Assembly: GCA_004193595.1 (NCBI GenBank)
Contig: RPGQ01000077.1
Coordinates: 74,091 to 138,090, forward strand
From: Desulfobacteraceae bacterium Eth-SRB2
Lineage (GTDB): Bacteria > Desulfobacterota > Desulfobacteria > Desulfobacterales > UBA11574
Length of the DNA: 64,000 nucleotides
Reading direction: 5' to 3'
Both the position numbers and the translations under genes were made by a program. Shown here piece by piece: positions 45,727-55,907 of the stretch. Under the pieces are notes generated by a model. That model made no database searches. It saw only the letters and a list, made by a program, of their open reading frames with translations, and was not told the DNA's origin. Every line of letters starts with the position of its first letter. Within the stretch, counting starts at the first letter, position 1.

Positions 45727-47640
45727 ATGCACCTTGATTCAAAAATACCTTCAGGTCCCCTTGCGGAGAAATGGGATAAGCACCGTTTTGAACTCAAGCT
45801 TGTCAATCCTGCCAATAAAAGGAAATTTAATATCATTGTGGTGGGTACCGGTCTTGCGGGCGGTTCTGCAGCGGCATCCCTTGGCGAACTCGGCTATTAC
45901 GTAAAAAACTTCTGTATTCAGGACAGCCCCCGGCGGGCTCACAGTATTGCGGCTCAGGGCGGGATCAACGCCGCCAAAAACTACCAGAATGATGGTGACA
46001 GTATCCGGCGTCTTTTTTACGACACCATCAAAGGCGGCGATTTCAGGTCCAGAGAAGCCAATGTCTACCGTTTGGCCCAGGTGAGTAACCATATTATCGA
46101 CCATTGCGTTGCCCAGGGCATACCGTTTGCCCGTGAATACGGAGGCCTTCTGGCCAACCGCAGCTTCGGCGGCGCCCAGGTATCCCGGACATTTTACGCT
46201 CGGGGCCAGACCGGTCAGCAGCTTCTTCTGGGAGCTTACAGCTCATTGATGCGCCAGGTAGCGGCCGGCCAGGTCTCTATGTTCCCGCGCCGGGAAATGC
46301 TGGACATCGTGGTGATCAACGGACAGGCCCGGGGCATTGTTGTCAGAAATCTTGTCACCGGAGAAATCGAGAGCCATGGGGCCGATGCCGTGGTACTGTG
46401 TACGGGGGGGTATGCCAATGTTTTTTACCTTTCCACCAATGCCATGGCATCCAATGTCAGCGCAAACTTCAGGGCATATAAAAAAGGGGCGTTTTTTGCC
46501 AATCCCTGTTACACTCAGATTCATCCCACCTGTATCCCGGTCCACGGAACCTCTCAGTCCAAACTGACATTAATGAGCGAAAGCTTGCGAAACGACGGTC
46601 GGGTTTGGGTGCCGAAAACCCCCGGAGATAAGCGGCCGCCCAACCAGATTCCCGAATCTGAAAGGGATTATTACCTGGAAGAAAAATATCCGAGTTTCGG
46701 CAACCTGGTTCCCCGGGATGTGGCGTCGCGCAATGCCAAGGCCCAGTGTGATATGGGCAAAGGCGTGGGGGAAACCGGTTTTGCGGTATACCTTGATTTT
46801 GCCGATGCCATCAAGCGGGACGGCAAAGAGGTTATCGAACAAAAATACGGCAATCTTTTCCAGATGTATGAAAAAATAACCGCGTCCAATCCTTATGAAA
46901 CGCCCATGATGATCTATCCTGCGTCTCATTATGTCATGGGAGGCCTGTGGGTGGATTACAACCTGATGAGCACTCTTGACGGACTTTTTGTCATGGGCGA
47001 AGCCAATTTTTCGGATCATGGGGCAAACCGTCTGGGCGCCAGTGCACTGATGCAAGGCCTGGCGGACGGTTATTTCGTTATTCCATACACCATCGGCGGG
47101 TACCTTTCAGGAACAAGTCGGCCGGAAATTACAACCGATCACCCGGCGTTTACGGAAGCGATCCGTTATGCTACCGAACGTACCCAAAAGCTTCTTTCCA
47201 TCAACGGGAAACGGACCGTGGATGACATTCACCGTGAGCTGGGCCACATTCTCTGGGAATACTGTGGCATGTCACGAAACGATGAGGGTCTGTTGAAAGC
47301 CAGAACAATGATCCGGGAACTTAGAGAAGAGTTCTGGGAAAATGCGGTGGTGCCCGGTTCGTCACAAGACTTTAACCAGAGCCTGGAGCGGGCCGGCCGG
47401 GTGGCCGATTTTCTCGAGTTTGCAGAACTTTTGGTTATGGATGCCTTTGAACGCAAGGAATCCTGCGGTGGTCATTTCAATGAAGCCTACCAGACCGAAG
47501 AGCAGGAAGCCATGCGGGATGACGAGAATTTCTGTCACGTGGCCGCATGGGAACATAAAGGGGATGACACGGATCCCGAACTCCATAAGGAACCGCTTGT
47601 TTTTGAAAACGTGGAATTAACGCAAAGGAGTTACAAGTGA
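45727..47640 (+). CDS. sdhA: Succinate dehydrogenase/fumarate reductase flavoprotein
   Basis: 637 residues with the FAD-binding GxGxxG in [19 protein letters not shown] near residue 38, the covalent-FAD histidine in [33 protein letters not shown], and the active-site HPTCIPVHG / [12 protein letters not shown]. It resembles the Geobacter-type enzyme that works in both directions. ATG 45727 fits the family better than an upstream start at 45697. The stop overlaps sdhB by four bases (GTGA). Confidence 0.94.
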   Translation: MHLDSKIPSGPLAEKWDKHRFELKLVNPANKRKFNIIVVGTGLAGGSAAASLGELGYYVKNFCIQDSPRRAHSIAAQGGINAAKNYQNDGDSIRRLFYDTIKGGDFRSREANVYRLAQVSNHIIDHCVAQGIPFAREYGGLLANRSFGGAQVSRTFYARGQTGQQLLLGAYSSLMRQVAAGQVSMFPRREMLDIVVINGQARGIVVRNLVTGEIESHGADAVVLCTGGYANVFYLSTNAMASNVSANFRAYKKGAFFANPCYTQIHPTCIPVHGTSQSKLTLMSESLRNDGRVWVPKTPGDKRPPNQIPESERDYYLEEKYPSFGNLVPRDVASRNAKAQCDMGKGVGETGFAVYLDFADAIKRDGKEVIEQKYGNLFQMYEKITASNPYETPMMIYPASHYVMGGLWVDYNLMSTLDGLFVMGEANFSDHGANRLGASALMQGLADGYFVIPYTIGGYLSGTSRPEITTDHPAFTEAIRYATERTQKLLSINGKRTVDDIHRELGHILWEYCGMSRNDEGLLKARTMIRELREEFWENAVVPGSSQDFNQSLERAGRVADFLEFAELLVMDAFERKESCGGHFNEAYQTEEQEAMRDDENFCHVAAWEHKGDDTDPELHKEPLVFENVELTQRSYK

Positions 47641-48401
47641 CGAAAAACATAAATGTAACCTTAAAAGTCTGGCGACAGAAAGGACCCCATGTGAAAGGCG
47701 GTTTCGAAACATATCCGGCCACCGATATTTCAACGGATATGTCTTTTTTAGAGATGATCGACTGTGTTAACGAACAGCTTACTCTGGACGGCAAAGAACC
47801 CATTGCCTTCGATCATGACTGCCGGGAAGGGATCTGCGGAATGTGCGGAGCCGTGATCAACGGCCGTTGCCACGGCCAGGAAAAAGGGACCACCCTTTGC
47901 CAGCTTCACATGAGGCATTTTTCAAACGGAGATACCATTGTCATAGAACCGTGGCGTGCCACGGCGTTTCCCATGGTAAAGGATCTTGTGGTGGATCGGA
48001 GCGCCTTTGATCAAATCATTCTTGCCGGGGGGTATATTTCGGTAAATACCGGAGGTGCCCCGGATGCCAACAGCATACCCATCGCGCAGGAAATAGCCGA
48101 ACTGGCCATGGATGCGGCTGCCTGTATCGGATGCGGCGCGTGTGTTGCCGCGTGTCCCAATGCATCGGCCATGCTTTTTACCAGTGCCAAGATTTCTCAG
48201 CTGGCGCTTTTGCCCCAGGGGAAGCCTGAAGCGACCAGTCGCGCTCTGGCAATGGTCAATAAAATGGACGAGCTTTGTTTCGGCAACTGCAGCAATGAAC
48301 GAGAATGTGAAGCGGAATGCCCCAAGGAAATTTCCATATCCAACATTGCCCGATTGAACCGTGAATTTGTAAAAGCGGGTTTGGTCTCCGTCGTAAAATA
48401 A
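47637..48401 (+). CDS. sdhB: Succinate dehydrogenase/fumarate reductase iron-sulfur protein
   Basis: 254 residues with a GTG start. The [2Fe-2S] site is [19 protein letters not shown] (about residues 62-80); the [4Fe-4S] and [3Fe-4S] sites are [15 protein letters not shown] (about 163-177) and [19 protein letters not shown] (about 217-235). It links the flavoprotein to the cytochrome b subunit. Confidence 0.93.
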   Translation: MTKNINVTLKVWRQKGPHVKGGFETYPATDISTDMSFLEMIDCVNEQLTLDGKEPIAFDHDCREGICGMCGAVINGRCHGQEKGTTLCQLHMRHFSNGDTIVIEPWRATAFPMVKDLVVDRSAFDQIILAGGYISVNTGGAPDANSIPIAQEIAELAMDAAACIGCGACVAACPNASAMLFTSAKISQLALLPQGKPEATSRALAMVNKMDELCFGNCSNERECEAECPKEISISNIARLNREFVKAGLVSVVK

Positions 48402-48763
48402 AACCTATTTCTAACGAAAGGCGGTACCTATCCGGCGTGCCGCCTTGGGCATGACTCCCTTATCCTTTCGTGCGATAAACTTTTCTTTTATTCCCAACCG
48501 CTCCGTGGTCCTAATAAAAAGTGTCGTATTGGATGAACTCTAAAAAATCGAATTCATAGAGTGTTTGTGGTTTAGCATTATAAAAACCAGAACTTCTGAA
48601 AAGAAAGGCTTTTTTGTTTGCCTATTTAGAAAGAATATATTATTGAAAATAGTTCTTTCCATATTTATTTTTAAAATTGAAACATGTTAGCCTTGTTAAA
48701 TAGTATCGCGGTAACTTCTCATTAACCGTTTGACTTCTTTATAAAATTATTGAGTTTGGAACT
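48402..48763. other. Gene-free stretch after sdhB
   Basis: About 360 bases. A hairpin with AAGGCGG (48418-48424) and CCGCCTT (48440-48446) follows the sdhB stop by 16 bases, with no T-run after it, so it is at most a weak terminator. The rest is A+T-rich and would hold the rseC promoter; no other feature is seen. Confidence 0.4.
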
Positions 48764-49201
48764 ATGGCAACCGAAAAAGGTATTATAACTAAGATCGATT
48801 CCACCACAGTATGGGTAAAAACCACGAAAACCCATGCCTGTGAAGCCTGTGCTGCGCGGGCTTCCTGTAATGCCATGGGCGGTGGCAAGGAAATGGAAGT
48901 GCAAGCGATCAATTATGCCGGGGCAAAGGTGGGTGAAAAGGTCGTGATTAGCTTTGAAACCTCCCCGTTGTTAAAAGCTACTTTTATGCTTTATGTATTG
49001 CCGGTTCTGTTCTTGATGGCAGGCGCCTTCATCGGCAATAAAATGGCGCCTTTTTTTAATTTCGATGCGTCATTATTGTCAGTCATCACCGGTTTTCTGT
49101 TTTTCGGACTCATCGTTATGTTTGTAAAGTCAAAGGGGAACAAGCTGGCCAAAAAGGATGAGTATCGACCCAAAGTTATAAAAATTATAAAGGAGCTGTA
49201 A
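48764..49201 (+). CDS. rseC: RseC-family positive regulator / SoxR-reducing system protein
   Basis: 145 residues with the RseC layout: an N-terminal soluble domain with a four-cysteine site (HACEACAARASCNAMGGGKE, about residues 28-47), two membrane helices (about 73-95 and 102-122), and a basic tail. RseC is usually near rsx/rnf genes and takes part in the reduction of redox sensors; here it stands between sdhB and the leftward cluster 2 (convergent, 15 bases from the NuoG-like gene). Confidence 0.85.
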   Translation: MATEKGIITKIDSTTVWVKTTKTHACEACAARASCNAMGGGKEMEVQAINYAGAKVGEKVVISFETSPLLKATFMLYVLPVLFLMAGAFIGNKMAPFFNFDASLLSVITGFLFFGLIVMFVKSKGNKLAKKDEYRPKVIKIIKEL

Positions 49202-49216
49202 GGGTTGCTTCAAAGG

Positions 49217-49879
49217 TTAGGCAGTGGTGGGGTCCTCCGCCCCCGTAACCTTTAACGCAAGGGCGCCCACCGGGCAGATATCAATACAGGCACTGCAATT
49301 TTCGCACTCAAGTGTTGACAGATCCCTTACCCCGTAAAAACTTATTACCGTATCAAACCCTCGCTTTGAAAAGGTCAGAGCCGATTGGCCGTTTTTTTCG
49401 CGGCACACATGAACACATTTGCCGCACAATACACATCGATTGGGATAATAATCCAAAAAAGGATGGCTCCGGTCTATCTCAATTTCCCGGAGGTGTCTCT
49501 CCAGGCCTTTGGGCTTTAATCCCACCTTTAAGAATTTTGCCATTCGCTGCAATTCGCATTTTTTATTGGCCTGACAATTCTTACAGTCCACATGGTGAAC
49601 CGACAAAAGAAGTCGAAGGCCGGTTCGTTGCAATTGCCTTACCGCAGGGGTGTCGGTTTTGACAACCATGTCATCTTTGACCAAAACCGAACATGAGGTT
49701 ACCGGTTGTCTTTCACCCTCAATTTCAACAAAGCACATCCGGCACGACACCGAAGGGGGATCAATGCCTTCCAGGTAGCACAGATTGGGAATATAGATTT
49801 CGTTATCCAGGCAGGCCTTAAGTAAGGTTGTCCCTTGTTTTGCTTCAATTTCTTTATTATCCACCAGGAATTTAGGCAT
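49217..49879 (-). CDS. NuoG/HoxU-like ferredoxin subunit
   Basis: 220 residues. The [2Fe-2S] domain has CYLEGIDPPSVSCRMCFVEI (about residues 33-52), the His-Cys site reads HHVDCKNCQANKKCEL (about 93), and two [4Fe-4S] sites are CVLCGKCVHVC and CENCSACIDICP. This is the layout of the diaphorase gamma subunit (HoxU) or the N-terminus of NuoG. It would connect NuoEF to the Fdh or Hdr part. It is the last gene of cluster 2 and is separated from nuoF by a 220-base gap with a repeat. Confidence 0.87.
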   Translation of the reverse strand: MPKFLVDNKEIEAKQGTTLLKACLDNEIYIPNLCYLEGIDPPSVSCRMCFVEIEGERQPVTSCSVLVKDDMVVKTDTPAVRQLQRTGLRLLLSVHHVDCKNCQANKKCELQRMAKFLKVGLKPKGLERHLREIEIDRSHPFLDYYPNRCVLCGKCVHVCREKNGQSALTFSKRGFDTVISFYGVRDLSTLECENCSACIDICPVGALALKVTGAEDPTTA

Positions 49880-49954
49880 AATTTAGCGCCTCGGTAATTC
49901 TACAACCTATTAATAATACAGGTTTATTAACGGCAACTTGTTTATGCCGTCGTT

Positions 49955-50093
49955 ATGGAATATTGGAATAATTGGAAACAACCTTTAAATTGTTAAAAAC
50001 TCCTTTCCTTCAACTACGTTCAGGACAAGCTCACCCATCATTCCAGTATTCCATTACTCCATTATTCCACTATTCCAATTGGGGCGAAGCCCC
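49955..50093. repeat. Dispersed TATTCCA-type inverted repeat with GC hairpin
   Basis: Left part ATGGAATATTGGAATAATTG (49955-49974) is inverted in the run of TATTCCA/ATTCCA units at 50041-50080. It ends in a GC hairpin GGGGC-GAA-GCCCC (50081-50093). It lies between nuoF and the NuoG-like gene and may end or attenuate transcription there. Confidence 0.5.
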
Positions 50094-50099
50094 AAAGTT

Positions 50100-52046
50100 T
50101 TAGTCCTCTTTCTTTTTTTCCGGCGGTTTCTCGATATGGGGAACCAGATGCGGAGGGGATACCTTTCGAACCGCATCATATTCCGGCGGGCATACGACCA
50201 TGCACTCACCACATTTTACACAAAGCTCCTGGTCAACCCCCTTTTTCCGATTGCTGGTGGTAAATACCGCCTCCACCGGACAGGCGGTGGCACAGGCATC
50301 ACAGCCGCGGGCGCACAAATCCAAATCAAAATAAAAGGCGATCATGGGACGGCACATCAGGGCCGGACACCGCTTTTCATAGATATGGGCCTCGTATTCC
50401 TCCCTGAAATATTTAATAGACGTCAGTACCGGATTGGGGGCGGTTTTACCCAGCCCGCAAAGGGAGCCGGCTTTTATGTCTTTACTCAATGTCTCCAGCA
50501 GTTCAATGTCGCCGTCTTCACCTTCGCCCCTTGTTAACCGCTCCAGTATTTTAAGAAGATGGTAGGTCCCGATTCTGCAAAACGTGCATTTCCCGCAGGA
50601 TTCGTTTTGGGTGAAATCAAGAAAATAGCGGGACACCTCCACCATGCAGGTATCTTCATCCATGACCACCATGCCGCCGGATCCCATCATTGCACCGGCT
50701 TCGGTCAAAGAATCGAAATCAATGGGAGTATCCAGAAAATCCTCATTCAGGCAACCGCCGGACGGTCCCCCGATCTGAACGGCCTTGAATTTTTTGTTAT
50801 TGGGAATACCGCCGCAGATATCGAAAATAAGAGTCCTCAAAGACACGCCCATGGGTATTTCCACCAAACCCGCGTGAACCACATTGCCAACCACCGAAAA
50901 AATAGCGGTGCCCGGAGTGTTTTGGGTGCCGATTTCCCTGTACCAGTCGGCGCCGTGATCCAGAATAGGAGGAACCGAGGCCAGGGTTTTTACATTGTTA
51001 ATGACCGTGGGCTTGTTCCACAGACCTTTTTGAACCGGATACGGGGGACGGTGCCGGGGCATACCTCTATACCCCTCAATGGATCGGATCAGGGCCGTTT
51101 CCTCACCACAGACAAACGCCCCGGATCCCCGAAACACATCGATCTCAAGATCAAAGGAGCTTCCCAAAACCGATTCTCCCAAAAGACCCAGTTCTCTTGC
51201 CTGCCGGATTGCTTTTGTGACGATGGTGACCGCAAGCGGATATTCCGCCCGCACATAAATGATGGCTTTTTTTGCTCCCACCGCATACGCGCAAATGGCC
51301 ATGCCTTCGATGACCTGGTGGGGATTGCTTTCCAGGATGGTTCGGTCCATATAGGCGCCGGGGTCTCCTTCGTCTGCGTTGCAGATCACTATCTTTTCTT
51401 GTTCCCCGGTGTTTTTCGCCAGTTCCCATTTTCTGCCCGTGGGAAATCCCGCGCCCCCTCTTCCTCTCAAACCGGAATTCTGCACTTCTTTGATGATCTC
51501 ATCGGGACTGAGTTTTAAGGCCTTGACAAGGGTTGAATATCCGCCGGCGGCAATGTAGTCGTAAATGTCTTCCGGATCGATATACCCGCATTTTTCCATG
51601 ACCACACGTTTTTCCCGGTTAAATCGGGCAAATTCCATTACCCAGGGAATCAGATCGTTTTCTTCCATGGCCCCGTAAACGTGCTCGAATCGGGGATCTC
51701 CTTCTTTTAAAAAAAGCTTCGTCAGCATCTTGGCCTTGCCCGCATTCACCTCGTGATAGAAAATCGGTGGAAATCCCGAGTCCGGATGGTCTATGACAAC
51801 CACCGGTTCCGCATAGCAATGGCCCAAACACCCCACCGTATGGATACGGGCTTCGATATTGTATTCATCAAGCGCTTCTTCAAATGCCTTTTTGGTTTCA
51901 AGGGCTCCGGAGGCAATGCCGCAGGTGGCCATACCAATATGTATTTTAGGAACCGGCGCATCCCTGAATTCATTCCTGCGTTTCTCGGCTTCTTTATAAA
52001 TGGCGTTGAACCTTTGATCTATTTTTTCATTACCCGCAGGATTCAT
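50100..52046 (-). CDS. nuoF: NuoF-like NADH-binding flavoprotein (HydB/HndC type), copy A
   Basis: 648 residues. It has a thioredoxin-like [2Fe-2S] domain (MATCGIASGALETKKAFEEA, GCLGHCYAEPV), then the NuoF FMN/NADH fold (GLRGRGGAGFPTGRKWELAK near residue 195, [15 protein letters not shown] near 220), an SLBB segment, a [4Fe-4S] site CGKCTFCRIG, and two C-terminal ferredoxin sites CARGCDACATACP and CVKCGECMVVCP. It oxidises or reduces NAD(H). It overlaps the NuoE gene upstream by 17 bases. Confidence 0.92.
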   Translation of the reverse strand: MNPAGNEKIDQRFNAIYKEAEKRRNEFRDAPVPKIHIGMATCGIASGALETKKAFEEALDEYNIEARIHTVGCLGHCYAEPVVVIDHPDSGFPPIFYHEVNAGKAKMLTKLFLKEGDPRFEHVYGAMEENDLIPWVMEFARFNREKRVVMEKCGYIDPEDIYDYIAAGGYSTLVKALKLSPDEIIKEVQNSGLRGRGGAGFPTGRKWELAKNTGEQEKIVICNADEGDPGAYMDRTILESNPHQVIEGMAICAYAVGAKKAIIYVRAEYPLAVTIVTKAIRQARELGLLGESVLGSSFDLEIDVFRGSGAFVCGEETALIRSIEGYRGMPRHRPPYPVQKGLWNKPTVINNVKTLASVPPILDHGADWYREIGTQNTPGTAIFSVVGNVVHAGLVEIPMGVSLRTLIFDICGGIPNNKKFKAVQIGGPSGGCLNEDFLDTPIDFDSLTEAGAMMGSGGMVVMDEDTCMVEVSRYFLDFTQNESCGKCTFCRIGTYHLLKILERLTRGEGEDGDIELLETLSKDIKAGSLCGLGKTAPNPVLTSIKYFREEYEAHIYEKRCPALMCRPMIAFYFDLDLCARGCDACATACPVEAVFTTSNRKKGVDQELCVKCGECMVVCPPEYDAVRKVSPPHLVPHIEKPPEKKKED

Positions 52047-52563
52047 CTTTTATCCTTGCCCTTTCTTCCATTTCTTTTTCTATTTCAATCCGCATAAGAA
52101 GTCCTTCCACCTTGCTGGGCGCCATATGGCCATGAACGGTTTCATCAATAATGGCCACGGGAGCTAACGCACAGCATCCCACACAGGCGACCTTTTCAAT
52201 ACTGAATTCTCTGTCGGGCGTGGTTTGACCGTAATGTATCCCGAGCTTTCGTTCAAAATTTTCAAGAATAATGCCACCGCCTCTCACATGGCAGGCAGTA
52301 CCCAGACACACCTTGATGGGATGCTTACCGGGGGGGTGAAACCGAAACTGGTTATAAAATGTGGCAACGCCATAAACCTCACTTTCGAAAATTTCCAGGT
52401 GTTCCGAAACTACTTTTATGGCTTGGGTGGGAAGATAGGACAGCTTTTCCTGGACCATTTGGAGGATTGGGATAAGATTTCCTCTTTGCTTTTCAAAGGA
52501 TCCAAGTTTTGAGGCAACATCCTTTAGCGCCTCCTTTTCTTCCGGAGTCAACTCGTCATTCAT
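52030..52563 (-). CDS. nuoE: NuoE-like [2Fe-2S] subunit, copy A
   Basis: 177 residues, thioredoxin-like [2Fe-2S] protein: [27 protein letters not shown] and CVGCCALAPV are the four-cysteine site. It forms the NADH module with NuoF. It lies after fdhB on the same strand. Confidence 0.92.
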   Translation of the reverse strand: MNDELTPEEKEALKDVASKLGSFEKQRGNLIPILQMVQEKLSYLPTQAIKVVSEHLEIFESEVYGVATFYNQFRFHPPGKHPIKVCLGTACHVRGGGIILENFERKLGIHYGQTTPDREFSIEKVACVGCCALAPVAIIDETVHGHMAPSKVEGLLMRIEIEKEMEERARIKDESCG

Positions 52564-52609
52564 AGGGAATCCTTTCCATTTTGTGTTGGCCAGTCCGACA
52601 GTTCAATCC

Positions 52610-52654
52610 TTAATTTTCCCTAAAGACATCGACTTTTTCAATATGAAGTTCTTA
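52610..52654 (-). repeat. 42-bp tandem duplication of the fdhB 3' end
   Basis: Reading leftward, fdhB ends ELHIEEVNVFRKN-stop, and immediately after comes a second copy in frame, ELHIEKVDVFREN-stop (52651-52610). The copies differ at a few bases, so the duplication is not recent. Confidence 0.7.
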
Positions 52655-53872
52655 ATTCTTTCTAAAGACATTGACTTCCTCAATATGAAGTTCTTCATCG
52701 GTTACGATGGTCAGGGGCGGATAATCACTCAAATCCATGCCCGGGACATAACCAAACATTGAGCTAAGTTCCCTGTTTAGCATATGGTAAAGTCTGGTCA
52801 GCGGAATTTCCATGGGACATACATCCTGACACTGACCACAATTCACGCAGGAATCTGCAACGTGAGCCAATCTGACCAATGGAAACATCAGATGCGGCGG
52901 TGTTTGTCCGCCCTGCACAAAACCTCTTTCCGGCTCAAGGTAACAGTCGCGGCAGTAACATATGGGACATACATCTCTACAGCCAAAGCACTTGATGCAC
53001 CGGTTAAAATATTCTAACCAGTAGTTCAGCCTATCCTTATTCGAAAGCCGTCTCAGGAAATCGAAATCCTTTTGTTCCCATCTTTGGGCCAGTTCAACAG
53101 CCTGTTTGTCTTTTTTTTCTCTTTCTTCAATGGCTTCCTCATCCGGTGTTTCAACAATGAGGGCCCCGGCCTCTATGGCCTTTTCTATGAGTTCAGAACC
53201 TTTTTGTGAGCAAACTTCGATAAACGTAGCCTTTTTGTCCTTAGTTCCCCACTTACCGCAGGCCAGGTCTGCCATCGTTGGGATGTTAATTGCACATCTC
53301 CTGCAATTCTCTCTTCTTCCGTATGCCTTTTTCTCCAGTTCCTCTAAATCTCTTTGTTTTCTGGCGCCATCGGCCAGTATGATGACGAGTTTCCCGTTAT
53401 CCAGTTCCTCTCCGACCACATCCTCGGGATTGACATGGTATTCATCTTTTATCATTTTTTCGGCAACCACAGGCGACACCGTTCCGGTACAGTTCAATCC
53501 GATTAAGATGACATTGGCCATGTTGATTTGCCCCCTTTTGGCCAATTCAATGATCGCACGGCAATCACAGGGCTTGCAGGTAACGGCAATTTTCAAGTCT
53601 TTGGCGCCGTCCAAATACTTGTGTATCTCTTTGGCCACGTTTACAGGGGCAAAATGCAAGGCCCCGGCACTCTCAACCACCTCATCCGGATCAGTGATTA
53701 AAGATAACACCCCGTCATATCTGTTTCCATTTCTCTTTTTGACGGCCACCACGGCATCTACAAGTCTCATCTCAAGAGCAAACTTGAGTAAAGCAGTCAC
53801 CGCACCGCCGGATTCTCCCATTTCCCGAATTTTGTCGTCACATGACCACGCGAGATACATATTACCTTTCAT
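52652..53872 (-). CDS. fdhB: FdhB/FrhB-type iron-sulfur subunit of formate dehydrogenase
   Basis: About 406 residues. N-terminal FrhB-like domain: MGESGGAVTALLKFALEM near residue 18, AVTCKPCDCRAI near 94, LIGLNCTGTVSP near 118. The C-terminal part holds CIKCFGCRDVCPICYCRDCY and CVNCGQCQDVCPMEIPL, FeS sites of the same pattern as the FeS proteins in cluster 1. The family partners FdhA and passes electrons to a flavin or NAD(H) unit. ATG 53872 with AAGGTG is preferred. The gene ends in a duplicated 14-codon segment. Confidence 0.88.
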   Translation of the reverse strand: MKGNMYLAWSCDDKIREMGESGGAVTALLKFALEMRLVDAVVAVKKRNGNRYDGVLSLITDPDEVVESAGALHFAPVNVAKEIHKYLDGAKDLKIAVTCKPCDCRAIIELAKRGQINMANVILIGLNCTGTVSPVVAEKMIKDEYHVNPEDVVGEELDNGKLVIILADGARKQRDLEELEKKAYGRRENCRRCAINIPTMADLACGKWGTKDKKATFIEVCSQKGSELIEKAIEAGALIVETPDEEAIEEREKKDKQAVELAQRWEQKDFDFLRRLSNKDRLNYWLEYFNRCIKCFGCRDVCPICYCRDCYLEPERGFVQGGQTPPHLMFPLVRLAHVADSCVNCGQCQDVCPMEIPLTRLYHMLNRELSSMFGYVPGMDLSDYPPLTIVTDEELHIEEVNVFRKN

Positions 53873-53876
53873 ATCA

Positions 53877-55907
53877 TCACACCTTTTCAATGCTAACTGC
53901 ACAAAATTTAAATTCCGGCATCTTGGACGGGGGGCCGGCCGTGGGTCCGGTTAATATATTGGGAGCGCATTCCGAAAAATGCCAGGGCATAAATATCAAC
54001 CCCGGTCTTATGTCGTCCGTCACCCGGGCAACGGTTTTTATCTCCCCCCTTCGTGATTTTAACAACACCGGATCCCCGTCTTCTATGCCCAGCTCCCGTG
54101 CATCCTCACGATTTACTTCGGCAAATCCATTGGGCAATTCATTGTTCAGCCCTTTGGTTCGCCGGGTCATGGTCCCTGTGTGGAAATGGAATACCACCCG
54201 TCCATTGGTAAATATGTAAGGATAGGTATCATCGGGGACTTCCAAAGGCGGTTTATACTCTGCAATCTGGAAATGCCCGAGACCGTCCGGAGTAGGAAAT
54301 TTTTCTACAAACATCACTTCCGTGCCCGGATGATCCTCGGTTGGACATGGCCATTGAATGCCGCTGGCACTTTTTAGCCGTTCATAGGTTATACCCCGGT
54401 ATTGGGGTACGCATTTTCTGATCTCTTCAAATATTTGCACCGGGCCGTCAAAACTAAATTGCTGCTCAAAACCCATGATCTTGGCCAGCTCACAGAATAT
54501 CACCCAGTCCGGCTTTGCATCACCCGGGGCCTGGACAGCCTTATGGATCCTCTGCACTCTTCTATCCAGGCAGGTGATGGTTCCATCCTTCTCCATAGCC
54601 GTCGCTGCAGGAAGCACAATATCGGCCATTTCTGCGGTTTCGGTCATAAAAATGTCCTGAACCACCAGAAGATCTTTTTCTTCAAAAGCCTTTTTCACAC
54701 GATTTGTATCCGGAGCCGCAAGCATGGGGTTCGCCCCCACAACATACAGGAGCTTACACTTTTCCACCATGTCCATGTAAGTCATGCCGGGCTGTGACGG
54801 TAGATCTTTTACCCCCCAAATCTCTTCGAAGCGTCTGGCGGTTTCTTCATTAACAGCCTGAAATCCCGGGTAAAAAACCGGCAGGGGACCCATATCGCCA
54901 AACCCCTCTCCGTTGGCATGACCCCTTAAAGGATTCACACCGGTTCCCGGCTTTCCATAGTTCCCGGTCAAAAGTGCCAGGTCGGCAAGGCCTTTAATAT
55001 TCTCTATGCCGGCGGCATGCTGGGCAATACCGGAATTAAAAAGGATGCAGGCCCGCTTTGCCGTTGCATAGATTCGTGCCGCCTCGCTGATCACATCAAG
55101 GGAAATGTTTGTTATTTTTTCTATTTCCTTGAGATCCAGGGTCATTAAATAGTTTTTGAGTTCATGGATCCCCTGGGTCCTTTTTTCTATGAATTCTTTG
55201 TCTTCAAGCCCCTCATCTATGATGACCCGCATCATGCCATTTACTAGAGCATTGTCCGTAGCCGGATAGATTTGCAAATAGGTGTCTGCAAGATTTTTGA
55301 CCGTCACGGTAATTCTGGGATCCACAACGATTACCCGGGCGCCCTTCCGCTTTGCCCGGATGACCCTGCGGGCAATGATAGGATAGGTTTCCTGCAGGTT
55401 GGAACCGGCCACAAAAATACAATCCGCCTGCTCGATACTGGTGGTTGAGGTTGTCATCACACCGGAACCTACCGTGGAGAGCAATGCAGGGACTGTGGTG
55501 GAATGGCAGAATCTGGAGGCATTATCCATGTTGTTTGTCTTCTGAACCACCCGGATAAATTTCTGAATGACATACAAATCCTCATTCGAGCACTTCGCAG
55601 AGTTGATAAACCCCACTGCATCGGGCTCCGCATTCTGAAATTTGTCCGCGATCAACCCGAATGCCGCTTTCCAGGAGGTCTCTTCAAAGACGCCATTCTT
55701 CTTTATCAGTGGCGTTTTCAACCGCTGATCGCTCGTTGAAAAGGTATGAGCATTCCTCCCTTTTTGGCAGTTTTTTCCTTCACATACCGGATGATCCTTC
55801 CAGGGCTCCATACCCACTATGTTGCCGTCTTTGACCACCAGATATATGCCGCATCCACAGCCACAGTACGGGCAGATCGTGGGGATATGCTCAATGGATG
55901 TTATCAA
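53877..55907 (-). CDS. fdhA: Formate dehydrogenase catalytic subunit, cysteine form
   Basis: 676 residues with the molybdopterin oxidoreductase fold. N-terminal [4Fe-4S]: CPYCGCGCGIYLV and KNCQKGRNAH. The active-site residue is Cys134 in NASRFCHSTTVPALL, where the paralogue at 20938 has Sec. GSNLQETYPI, DPRITVTVKNLAD and GHANGEGFGDMGPLP bind the cofactor. The start is a TTG (55907) that overlaps the mvhD stop (TTGA), so translation is coupled. No Tat signal is seen, so it is cytoplasmic. Confidence 0.92.
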   Translation of the reverse strand: MITSIEHIPTICPYCGCGCGIYLVVKDGNIVGMEPWKDHPVCEGKNCQKGRNAHTFSTSDQRLKTPLIKKNGVFEETSWKAAFGLIADKFQNAEPDAVGFINSAKCSNEDLYVIQKFIRVVQKTNNMDNASRFCHSTTVPALLSTVGSGVMTTSTTSIEQADCIFVAGSNLQETYPIIARRVIRAKRKGARVIVVDPRITVTVKNLADTYLQIYPATDNALVNGMMRVIIDEGLEDKEFIEKRTQGIHELKNYLMTLDLKEIEKITNISLDVISEAARIYATAKRACILFNSGIAQHAAGIENIKGLADLALLTGNYGKPGTGVNPLRGHANGEGFGDMGPLPVFYPGFQAVNEETARRFEEIWGVKDLPSQPGMTYMDMVEKCKLLYVVGANPMLAAPDTNRVKKAFEEKDLLVVQDIFMTETAEMADIVLPAATAMEKDGTITCLDRRVQRIHKAVQAPGDAKPDWVIFCELAKIMGFEQQFSFDGPVQIFEEIRKCVPQYRGITYERLKSASGIQWPCPTEDHPGTEVMFVEKFPTPDGLGHFQIAEYKPPLEVPDDTYPYIFTNGRVVFHFHTGTMTRRTKGLNNELPNGFAEVNREDARELGIEDGDPVLLKSRRGEIKTVARVTDDIRPGLIFMPWHFSECAPNILTGPTAGPPSKMPEFKFCAVSIEKV

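Noticed and set aside
48418..48446. Rho-independent terminator after sdhB
   Set aside because: A 7-bp G+C stem exists but no T-run follows, so it is kept only as a note.
50559..51518. Long + strand open frame (319 residues) opposite nuoF
   Set aside because: It is the antisense shadow of a clearly coding NuoF gene and has no recognisable domain.
53106..53954. 282-residue + strand open frame opposite fdhB
   Set aside because: Antisense shadow of fdhB, rich in Ser/Phe/Leu as expected from complementing an acidic, charged protein.
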